Part shown: positions 7,739-11,985 of the stretch, piece by piece | Position numbering within the stretch: position 1 is the stretch's first letter | How the letters are laid out: each line of letters opens with the position of its first letter | The notes under the pieces: generated by a model | Told to the model about the DNA's origin: nothing | The model's database searches: none | Seen by the model: the letters and a program-made list of their open reading frames with translations, nothing else | Made by a program: the position numbers and the translations under genes | Assembly: GCF_946481155.1 (NCBI RefSeq) | Contig: NZ_CAMLMK010000081.1 | Span: 1 to 12,017 of the forward strand | DNA from: an uncultured Flavobacterium sp. | GTDB lineage: Bacteria > Bacteroidota > Bacteroidia > Flavobacteriales > Flavobacteriaceae | Direction: 5' to 3' | Length of the DNA stretch: 12,017 nucleotides

Positions 7739-7788
7739 TAACAGGCTCTGTTTATTTCGTGTAGTGCGTATAAATAAGAGTTAGTGGC
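7739..7788 (+). other. Candidate attI-like insertion site before cassette 1
   Basis: The first cassette boundary is G^TTAGTGGC at 7780. Upstream, TAACAG at 7739-7744 repeats the left edge of the attC sites (TAACAG), and TTATTT (7752-7757) is complementary to AAATAA (7772-7777), just inside the boundary. This makes a short site of about 45 bp, much smaller than the attC sites and without their GCGG arm or GGGAC spacer. It fits the position of a primary attI site between integrase and first cassette; that role is inference. Confidence 0.5.
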
Positions 7789-7804
7789 AAGGCTATGACG
7801 ACAC

Positions 7805-7832
7805 AACCCGACAGACAAATCGGGTTCTTTTT
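7805..7832 (+). terminator. Intrinsic terminator at the head of cassette 1
   Basis: AACCCGA (7805-7811) pairs with TCGGGTT (7820-7826) around an 8-nt loop and is followed by CTTTTT. It lies inside cassette 1, 24 bp from its start and before its promoter. It would stop transcripts entering from the recombinase side and insulate the cassette operon. Confidence 0.75.
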
Positions 7833-7852
7833 GATATTTTGTATTTTAGTAA

Positions 7853-7882
7853 TTGCTTAAATAAACAAATTAACTATCTTTG
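7853..7882 (+). promoter_or_regulatory. Bacteroidota -33/-7 promoter of the metal-resistance operon
   Basis: TTG at 7853-7855, a 19-nt spacer and TATCTTTG at 7875-7882 form the best -33/-7 promoter in the window. ATTGC (7852-7856) and GCAAT (7882-7886) are an inverted repeat bracketing the promoter, a possible operator for the ArsR-type regulator encoded just downstream. The expected transcription start is near 7887, at or next to the ATG, so the mRNA may be nearly leaderless. Confidence 0.7.
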
Positions 7883-7886
7883 CAAT

Positions 7887-8261
7887 ATGGACAACAATTC
7901 TTGCATACGACAACAAGCGGACATTAAACAAATAAATCGCTGTAAAAACCGAGTTTCAGAACTCAACGGCTCGTTTGACTATTTATCGAACGGACTTGAA
8001 TTAGCGGGAAACAACGTAAGACTGAAAATTCTCTTTCTATTATATGAAGAAAAACGACTCTGTGTTTGTGATATGAGCGACATTCTTGGTATGACAATTT
8101 CGGCAATTTCACAACACTTGCGAAAACTCAAAGACCGAAAACTAATTGAAACCGAACGAGAAGCACAAACCATTTTTTACTCATTGACAAAAGAGTATGA
8201 AAAAATGCTGAAACCGTTTTTTAAAATACTTGACGAAAACAAAATTTTAGAAACATTATGA
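7887..8261 (+). CDS. ArsR/SmtB-family metal-responsive repressor
   Basis: The frame is open from 7839, but the upstream ATG lies before the promoter, so the ATG at 7887 (MDNNSCIRQQ) is chosen, giving 124 residues. It is a winged-helix ArsR/SmtB repressor. The metal-binding motif LCVCD (C59, C61) opens the recognition helix region, followed by the HTH MSDILGMTISAISQHLRKLK at about 63-82 and the wing ETEREAQTIFYSL at 88-100. Extra cysteines at 6 and 19 could complete a thiol site, as in arsenic, cadmium or mercury sensors of this family. Its TGA overlaps the ATG of the next gene (ATGA), so it is translationally coupled to the MerTP gene and very likely represses its own operon until metal arrives. 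Mercury is the likeliest inducer by context; arsenic or cadmium is possible. Confidence 0.88.
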   Translation: MDNNSCIRQQADIKQINRCKNRVSELNGSFDYLSNGLELAGNNVRLKILFLLYEEKRLCVCDMSDILGMTISAISQHLRKLKDRKLIETEREAQTIFYSLTKEYEKMLKPFFKILDENKILETL

Positions 8262-8857
8262 AAACAGACAAAAAACTAATCGGAGCAGGACTTTTAACAG
8301 CAATTGCAGCTTCATTGTGTTGTATTACTCCAGTCTTGGCTTTAGTAGCAGGAACAAGCGGACTTGCTTCTACTTTTTCTTGGCTCGAACCTTTCAGACC
8401 GTATTTTATCGGTTTGACAATTTTGGTTCTTGGTTTTGCTTGGTATCAAAAGTTGAAACCTAAAAAGCAAATTGACTGCAACTGTGAGACAGAAGAAAAA
8501 CCAAAATTCATTCAGTCAAAAATGTTTTTAGGAATTGTAACAGCATTTGCAATCGTTATGCTTGCCTTTCCATACTATTCAAGCATTTTCTACCCAAAGA
8601 AAGAAAAGCAAATCAAAGTAGTGGACAAATCCAATATTCAAAAAGTAAAATTTACGATTAGCGGAATGACTTGTGCGAGTTGCGAAGAACACGTAAATCA
8701 CGAAGTAAATAAATTGACAGGAATAATAAGTTCAAACGCTTCATATGAAAATGGAAATGCAATCATAGAATTTGACAACTCAAAAACAAATATTTCTGAA
8801 ATCGAAAAAGCAATAAACTCAACAGGATATTCTGTAACCGACAAAAAAGAAAATTAA
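8258..8857 (+). CDS. merTP: MerT-MerP fusion mercuric ion transport protein
   Basis: A 199-residue fusion of a MerT-like membrane transporter and a MerP-like heavy-metal-associated (HMA) domain. Membrane segments lie at about 7-33, 48-63 and 88-110. The Cys pair in the first segment (C21-C22, SLCCITPV) and the pair in the loop (C74 and C76, DCNCE) correspond to the Hg(II) relay cysteines of MerT. The HMA domain spans about 128-196 with GMTCASC (C139, C142). In the classic pathway MerP hands Hg(II) to MerT, which passes it inward to mercuric reductase. No merA or merB is seen in this window, so the cassette alone could take up metal but not detoxify it; a partner elsewhere is needed or the real substrate or direction differs. 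It overlaps the regulator by 4 bp and is separated from the next gene by one base. Confidence 0.85.
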   Translation: MKTDKKLIGAGLLTAIAASLCCITPVLALVAGTSGLASTFSWLEPFRPYFIGLTILVLGFAWYQKLKPKKQIDCNCETEEKPKFIQSKMFLGIVTAFAIVMLAFPYYSSIFYPKKEKQIKVVDKSNIQKVKFTISGMTCASCEEHVNHEVNKLTGIISSNASYENGNAIIEFDNSKTNISEIEKAINSTGYSVTDKKEN

Positions 8858-8858
8858 A

Positions 8859-9065
8859 ATGGAAATCAAATTACAATCAACAATAACTTGCCCCAACTGC
8901 GGACATAAGAAAGAAGAAACAATGCCGACAGACGCTTGCCAATATTTTTACGAATGTGAAAAATGCAAACAAGTTCTAAAACCAAAACAAGGCGACTGCT
9001 GTGTTTATTGTAGCTACGGAAGTGTTGCTTGTCCACCAATTCAGCAGGACAAAAAATGTTGCTGA
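8859..9065 (+). CDS. Small GDCCVxC-motif cysteine-rich protein
   Basis: A 68-residue cytoplasmic protein of the GDCCVxC family found next to mer genes. The signature GDCCVYC lies at 45-51, followed by SYGSVACPP at 52-60. CPNC at 11-14 and CEKC at 33-36 look like a zinc-ribbon-type metal site, and the protein ends in CC, giving at least ten cysteines in 68 residues. It starts one base after the MerTP stop and is the last gene of the cassette 1 operon. It probably binds or shuttles the imported metal; the exact role in this family is not established to my knowledge. Some relatives replace a cysteine with selenocysteine; here the motif positions are ordinary TGT/TGC codons. Confidence 0.85.
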   Translation: MEIKLQSTITCPNCGHKKEETMPTDACQYFYECEKCKQVLKPKQGDCCVYCSYGSVACPPIQQDKKCC

Positions 9066-9088
9066 CAGACGGAAAACAAAGAAGCCCA

Positions 9089-9224
9089 GCCACTAACAGC
9101 GGTTTGGCAAAAGTGGCGGTTCAGTGCTTCGTATGACAGTTTTTCGTAAATTTGAAGTGTGTGCTTCGTATGAACATTTGTGGTTAAATCGCCACCTTCG
9201 CCAAGCCGCAAACCGTTAGCAAAC
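9089..9224 (+). repeat. attC-like recombination site of cassette 1 (attC-1)
   Basis: The outer boxes are GCCACTAAC (9089-9097) and CCGTTAGC with the crossover at G9215^TT. Inside, GCGGTTTGGC (9099-9108) pairs with GCCAAGCCGC (9200-9209), and GTGGCG (9113-9118) with CGCCAC (9190-9195). The spacer before GTT is AAACC, different from the GGGAC of the other four sites. The loop contains a 13-bp direct repeat GTGCTTCGTATGA (9124-9136 and 9161-9173). Confidence 0.8.
9147..9154 (+). promoter_or_regulatory. -7-like element TAAATTTG in the loop of attC-1
   Basis: An exact TAnnTTTG match on the cassette-sense strand, 159 bp before the cassette 2 gene start. It belongs to a pattern repeated in all five sites. 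No -33 box is apparent. Confidence 0.4.
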
Positions 9225-9265
9225 ATTTTGGAAAAACGGCACTCTTTAGAAAACTTAATGTCACC

Positions 9266-9294
9266 AATTTTAGTTAGATTATTTAAAATCTAAC
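9266..9294 (+). repeat. Hairpin and flanking direct repeat in cassette 2
   Basis: GTTAGATT (9273-9280) pairs with AATCTAAC (9287-9294) around ATTTAA. The 15-mer AATTTTAGTTAGATT at 9266-9280 recurs exactly at 9744-9758, so the gene is bracketed by a direct repeat. GTTAGAT and ATCTAAC fit the integron core boxes GTTRRRY and RYYYAAC, which could be a scar of an older cassette boundary or chance. Confidence 0.55.
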
Positions 9295-9313
9295 GTGAAT
9301 TACAAAAAAAATT

Positions 9314-9736
9314 ATGAAAATATACAATTATTTATTATTCAGACTATATACTACGTTATCTAAAAACAAACAGTATTCTGAAGGAGTAATTGATTATTTA
9401 GCAACAATTATTTCAACATTATATATTTACATTTTGTTTTATACTTTTTGGGCAATTGTAAATTTTTATTTCCTACCATCTATTGATGAAAGAAACTTCA
9501 ATAAGGCTATTATAGCTATATCCATTCTATTAATAACATATCTGAATTATTACTTTTTCATAAAAGAAAAGAAATTTTTAAATCAAAATTTTAAGGAAGA
9601 CAAAACTGGCGGATACTCAATTTTGGGACTCTTAATTTTTTCTTTTATAATTTTTATTATTGTAGCAAATAAAAATCGTGAAAGAATAACAAATCAAAAC
9701 AAGAATTTAAGTATTGAAAAACAAAATGACAATTAA
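9314..9736 (+). CDS. Small three-span membrane protein, unknown function
   Basis: I do not recognise this 140-residue protein. It has three strongly hydrophobic stretches at about 29-52, 65-83 and 102-118, a charged lysine-rich loop between the second and third (KEKKFLNQNFKEDK at 84-97), and a polar, Asn/Lys-rich tail. There is no signal peptide, lipobox or enzymatic motif. Base composition is markedly more AT-rich than the chromosomal genes to the left, consistent with recent acquisition. It is the only gene of cassette 2, with a leader of about 98 bp. Small membrane proteins are frequent in integron cassettes, including defence and immunity genes, but nothing here points to a specific job. 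Confidence 0.7.
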   Translation: MKIYNYLLFRLYTTLSKNKQYSEGVIDYLATIISTLYIYILFYTFWAIVNFYFLPSIDERNFNKAIIAISILLITYLNYYFFIKEKKFLNQNFKEDKTGGYSILGLLIFSFIIFIIVANKNRERITNQNKNLSIEKQNDN

Positions 9737-9775
9737 TAGTCATAATTTTAGTTAGATTTAGTTATTAATTAAAAC

Positions 9776-9914
9776 GTTTGCTAACAGGGGTTTCATGAAA
9801 TTGGGGCTTTAAGGCTAAATTTAAAGGTTATTTCATATATTTGGCTTCCGTGGTTATGGAATGGTTTGGTAATATATAAACCCCAACTTCATGAAGCCCC
9901 GGGACGTTAACGGC
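9776..9914 (+). repeat. attC-like recombination site of cassette 2 (attC-2)
   Basis: Outer boxes GTTTGCTAAC (9776-9785) and GTTAACGGC (crossover at G9906^TT). The left arm GGGGTTTCATGAAATTGGGG (9787-9806) is nearly complementary to the right arm CCCCAACTTCATGAAGCCCC (9881-9900), followed by the spacer GGGAC (9901-9905). Arms differ in sequence from the other sites but keep the same geometry, which argues for selection on fold rather than sequence. Confidence 0.85.
9836..9843 (+). promoter_or_regulatory. -7-like element TATATTTG in the loop of attC-2
   Basis: An exact TAnnTTTG match on the cassette-sense strand, 79 bp before the cassette 3 start codon. Same octamer as the chromosomal promoter element at 3757. 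Confidence 0.45.
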
Positions 9915-9922
9915 AATACTAC

Positions 9923-10543
9923 ATGACGAAACGCTTAAGTAAAATATCTATTATTCTCATTCTATTAATTACAAGTTGTAATAACTTAAGTAAAAAGGAT
10001 AGTGTCGAAAAGATTGATAATAAGTTTACTCAAAAAAAATATCAAGAAATTATTCCAAATAAAATAGTTTATGAGTTCATCAATAATGTTCTCTTGAAAG
10101 AAAACAAAATATATCAGTTTTGCGGAAATCTGTTGGACAGAAATTCTTTTATAGATATTAAAGGAGATTCTATCTTAATTTCCAAAATCGACACTTTATC
10201 TATATTTTCAAAAGAAGACAAAGCTTTTATCAAGGCTCAATACTTGAATGGTAATAATTTTGTTTTAAATCAAAAACTAATCAAAGAAAGACAACTTATT
10301 AAACTTGATACTACAATTAACTCTAAAGAAGATTATCACAAGTTTTGGGAAAAGGTAGATAAAGAATATGATTGCGTCGGTTTTGTCAGTGTTCCTATAT
10401 TTAATAAAAAGAAAGACATAGTTATAGTTGAAATAAGTTATAATTGCGGTGCCTTTTGTGCTGAAGGAGGAACTTTTATATACAAACTAAATGAAAATAA
10501 TCGTTGGGAATTGCTACTTACTTTGGATAAATGGATCAGCTAA
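9923..10543 (+). CDS. Putative lipoprotein, unknown function
   Basis: A 206-residue protein with a lipoprotein signal: a basic start (MTKRLSK), a hydrophobic core and a lipobox ITSC, with C19 as the likely lipidated residue. Mature protein is therefore anchored in the envelope. The C-terminal part has a compact pattern, VEISYNCGAFCAEGGTFIYK at 169-188 with C175 and C179, then RWELL at 194-198; this resembles a short beta-sheet module (hydrophobic strand, CG-x-C/G loop, strand, W) that I recall from hypothetical proteins of Bacteroidota, but I cannot name it. Further cysteines at 67 and 151 could form disulfides. The leader before the start is only 16 bp inside the cassette, so transcription must begin upstream, in attC-2 or further back. 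AT-rich like the other cassette genes. Confidence 0.75.
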   Translation: MTKRLSKISIILILLITSCNNLSKKDSVEKIDNKFTQKKYQEIIPNKIVYEFINNVLLKENKIYQFCGNLLDRNSFIDIKGDSILISKIDTLSIFSKEDKAFIKAQYLNGNNFVLNQKLIKERQLIKLDTTINSKEDYHKFWEKVDKEYDCVGFVSVPIFNKKKDIVIVEISYNCGAFCAEGGTFIYKLNENNRWELLLTLDKWIS

Positions 10544-10551
10544 TAAGTACA

Positions 10552-10691
10552 GCCGTTAACAGCGGTTTGGCGCAATTGCTGGTTAAATTTTGTATTTGCA
10601 AGCTCCAGGAAAAAACCAACCTTCTCTCCTACTTGGAAACTTTTTGCTAAATTAGCCGCAACTGACGCCAAGCCGCGGGACGTTAGCTGTA
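10552..10691 (+). repeat. attC-like recombination site of cassette 3 (attC-3)
   Basis: Outer boxes GCCGTTAAC (10552-10560) and GTTAGCTGTA (crossover at G10682^TT). Left arm GCGGTTTGGCG (10562-10572) pairs with right arm CGCCAAGCCGC (10666-10676) with one T-G pair, and the stem continues as CAATTGCTGG/CCGCAACTG. Spacer is GGGAC (10677-10681) against a single A on the left side. Confidence 0.85.
10591..10598 (+). promoter_or_regulatory. Degenerate -7-like element TGTATTTG in the loop of attC-3
   Basis: One mismatch to TAnnTTTG, at the equivalent loop position to the elements in the other four sites. On its own this would not be called; it is listed because of the shared pattern. Confidence 0.25.
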
Positions 10692-10710
10692 ACCTTAAAT
10701 CAACGAACCG

Positions 10711-11163
10711 ATGAAAAACATCTTGCTTCTAGGATTAATTTTGTTCTCAAGTCTATCTTTTGCTTGTAGTTGTATTAATGCTAATCGAGAGAACTCCGTA
10801 ATACATACTGAGGTTATAATTAGTGGAAAGATATTATCACAAGAAAACATATTAGTAAAGAGTAAAAGAAACCACGACTTTCAAGCTATAGCTAAAAAAT
10901 ACACTGTTCTTGTAACTGAAAAACTCAAAGGAAAATTAAAAAAAGAGATCATAACTATTTATGGTGATCCTAGTAATTGCGCATATAATTTTCAAGTTGG
11001 AGAAAGCTATATCATATTTGCTATTTATAGAAATAGACATATGGATGATAGTAAGAAGGTAAAGAAATTTTTATTTACAAATAAATGTACTAGAACTGCC
11101 AAACTTGATGACCAAGAAGTAGAGAAAATAAAAGCGTTGTGCAAAGACAAAGGCTACAGCTAA
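10711..11163 (+). CDS. Secreted TIMP/NTR-like (netrin-fold) protein
   Basis: A 150-residue protein with a signal peptide (MKNILLLGLILFSSLSFA) whose mature form would begin with CSC, the Cys-x-Cys start typical of tissue-inhibitor-of-metalloproteinase (TIMP)/NTR OB-fold domains. Downstream features fit that fold: VIISGKILS at 35-43, YTVLVTEKLKG at 64-74, ITIYGDPSNCAYNFQVGESY at 81-100 and NKCTRTAKL at 124-132. Cysteines at 19, 21, 90, 126 and 144 could give the disulfides of the fold. In animals the free N-terminal Cys of TIMPs chelates the metalloprotease zinc; whether this bacterial protein inhibits a protease is inference. A lipoprotein reading is weaker because the residue three before the Cys is Ser. 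The stop TAA is part of the attC outer box (TACAGCTAAC), so the last residues YS are encoded by recombination-site sequence. Confidence 0.75.
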   Translation: MKNILLLGLILFSSLSFACSCINANRENSVIHTEVIISGKILSQENILVKSKRNHDFQAIAKKYTVLVTEKLKGKLKKEIITIYGDPSNCAYNFQVGESYIIFAIYRNRHMDDSKKVKKFLFTNKCTRTAKLDDQEVEKIKALCKDKGYS

Positions 11164-11326
11164 CAGCGGGTTTCTGCAATGGCGGGTTTAGGGATTTATT
11201 TGGGATGGTTAGTGTTTGCATTTCTTCTTTAAACAGAAGTTTTTTCTTTACTACTTTTCGGTATTTTTGTAAACGTCAGTAATAAAAAACCGCCACTGAC
11301 AGAAAGCCGGCGGGACGTTATACCAC
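11155..11326 (+). repeat. attC-like recombination site of cassette 4 (attC-4)
   Basis: Outer boxes TACAGCTAAC (11155-11164) and GTTATACCAC (crossover at G11317^TT). Left arm GCGGGTTTCTG-CAATGGCGG (from 11166) is complementary to right arm CCGCCACTGACAGAAAGCCG (11290-11309), then C and the GGGAC spacer before GTT. At about 166 bp between outer boxes it is the longest of the five. Confidence 0.85.
11262..11269 (+). promoter_or_regulatory. -7-like element TATTTTTG in the loop of attC-4
   Basis: An exact TAnnTTTG match on the cassette-sense strand, 76 bp before the cassette 5 start codon. No clear -33 box. Confidence 0.4.
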
Positions 11327-11345
11327 ATTTTAAAAAAACGAAATC

Positions 11346-11858
11346 GTGAAATTAGAAGAGACAATAAAAAAGAGACAAATAATTGATATTGACACTGCTC
11401 CTAACACAGACAATGTGTATACTGGAATGTGTTTAATTGCGAACTCAGAAATCGTTATGCTTCTTAATTTTGATGAAGAAAACGGCGAATTTGACGGATT
11501 TACAATAGTTAAAAATAAAGACGTTGAGAATTTTAGAATCTGGGAAGAAGATGAATATTCAGAATTAAAAAATGACAATTCAGAAAGTTTAATAGCCAAT
11601 ATTGATCTAAACAATTTTAAAGATTTAGAAAGCTCACTCCAGAGTTTATCTTCTGAATTAGTTGCGATATTTACTTATGATGATGAAGATGATTTTTTTG
11701 TTGGAAAAATATTATCGGTGAAAAAAGAATCTGTAGAATTACATTTAGTGGACGAAGACGCTAAATGGAATGAAATAGAAATAGTTAAACTTAATGACAT
11801 AAGTTATCTAGGGTTTGATACTTCATACGAAAGGGAAATAAAGAAAAACGTGGTATAA
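11346..11858 (+). CDS. Acidic protein with two similar halves, unknown function
   Basis: A 170-residue cytoplasmic protein with a GTG start at 11346; the next in-frame ATG is more than 80 bp in and would cut into the first repeat. I do not recognise the family. It is rich in Asp and Glu. Two segments look alike: YTGMCLIANSEIVMLLNFDE (26-45) with GFTIVKNKDVENFRI after it, and FVGKILSVKKESVELHLVDE (117-136) with IEIVKLNDISYLGF after it. Both read as short beta-strand, turn, strand, acidic loop, then IVKxxDI/V and a final strand, which suggests a duplicated small beta-barrel (SH3/Sm-like) module. No signal peptide, membrane span or catalytic motif. Its stop TAA is part of the attC outer box GTGGTATAAC, so VV at the end comes from recombination-site sequence. 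Confidence 0.75.
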   Translation: MKLEETIKKRQIIDIDTAPNTDNVYTGMCLIANSEIVMLLNFDEENGEFDGFTIVKNKDVENFRIWEEDEYSELKNDNSESLIANIDLNNFKDLESSLQSLSSELVAIFTYDDEDDFFVGKILSVKKESVELHLVDEDAKWNEIEIVKLNDISYLGFDTSYEREIKKNVV

Positions 11859-11985
11859 CAGCGGTTTGCAGCAAGTGGGGTTTTAGGGAAAACTCCAACT
11901 TCTTTTTGTATATTTGGCTTGGTGATAAACCAAACTAAAGGAACAAAATCCCCACCTGCAGCAAGCCGGCGGGACGTTATACCAC
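11850..11985 (+). repeat. attC-like recombination site of cassette 5 (attC-5)
   Basis: Outer boxes GTGGTATAAC (11850-11859) and GTTATACCAC (crossover at G11976^TT); here both outer boxes are complementary because the next cassette has the same start. Left arm GCGGTTTGCAGCAAGTGGGG (11861-11880) is complementary to right arm CCCCACCTGCAGCAAGCCGG (11950-11969) apart from small bulges, then C and the GGGAC spacer before GTT. Confidence 0.87.
11909..11916 (+). promoter_or_regulatory. -7-like element TATATTTG in the loop of attC-5
   Basis: An exact TAnnTTTG match on the cassette-sense strand. The surrounding TTTTTGTATATTTGG (11903-11917) is identical to the promoter region of the TPR gene at 3751-3765. 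Confidence 0.45.

Larger units (their letters stand above)
7781..9215 (+). mobile_element. Gene cassette 1 (three-gene metal/mercury cassette)
   Basis: The unit runs from the TT after G7780 to G9215. Its start GTTAGTGGC (7780-7788) and the outer box GCCACTAAC (9089-9097) before its recombination site are exact reverse complements, as expected for one excised circle. It holds a terminator, a promoter and three tightly coupled genes (regulator, MerTP, GDCCVxC protein), unlike the usual single promoterless gene of integron cassettes. Confidence 0.75.
9216..9906 (+). mobile_element. Gene cassette 2 (small membrane protein)
   Basis: Start GTTAGCAAAC (9215-9224) and outer box GTTTGCTAAC (9776-9785) are exact 10-bp reverse complements. 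The unit is 691 bp with one AT-rich gene. Confidence 0.75.
9907..10682 (+). mobile_element. Gene cassette 3 (lipoprotein)
   Basis: Start GTTAACGGC (9906-9914) and outer box GCCGTTAAC (10552-10560) are exact reverse complements. The unit is 776 bp with a single gene. Confidence 0.75.
10683..11317 (+). mobile_element. Gene cassette 4 (TIMP-like protein)
   Basis: Start GTTAGCTGTA (10682-10691) and outer box TACAGCTAAC (11155-11164) are exact 10-bp reverse complements. The unit is 635 bp with one gene whose stop codon lies inside the outer box. Confidence 0.75.
11318..11976 (+). mobile_element. Gene cassette 5 (acidic two-repeat protein)
   Basis: Start GTTATACCAC (11317-11326) and outer box GTGGTATAAC (11850-11859) are exact 10-bp reverse complements. 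The unit is 659 bp with one gene. The next unit begins with the same sequence. Confidence 0.78.

Noticed and set aside
8859..9097. Selenocysteine in the GDCCVxC protein by read-through of the TGA at 9063-9065
   Set aside because: All cysteine positions of the motif are normal Cys codons and the TGA follows the natural CC terminus; read-through would run into the attC box without adding family-like sequence.
9041..9226. Minus-strand frame of 61 codons across attC-1
   Set aside because: It covers the palindromic recombination site and the end of a real gene; no start context or protein features.
11330..11614. Minus-strand frame of 94 codons opposite the cassette 5 gene
   Set aside because: It is a shadow of an acidic reading frame; its serine- and phenylalanine-rich product follows from the antisense codons of Glu, Asp and Lys.
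9089..11985. CRISPR array or dispersed short repeats
   Set aside because: The repeats are long imperfect palindromes with variable arms, spaced by whole genes, with no uniform spacers or cas genes.
9089..11985. Inverted repeats of IS elements or MITEs
   Set aside because: No transposase is present, the complementary ends differ from unit to unit, and there are no target-site duplications; the cassette model explains all boundaries.
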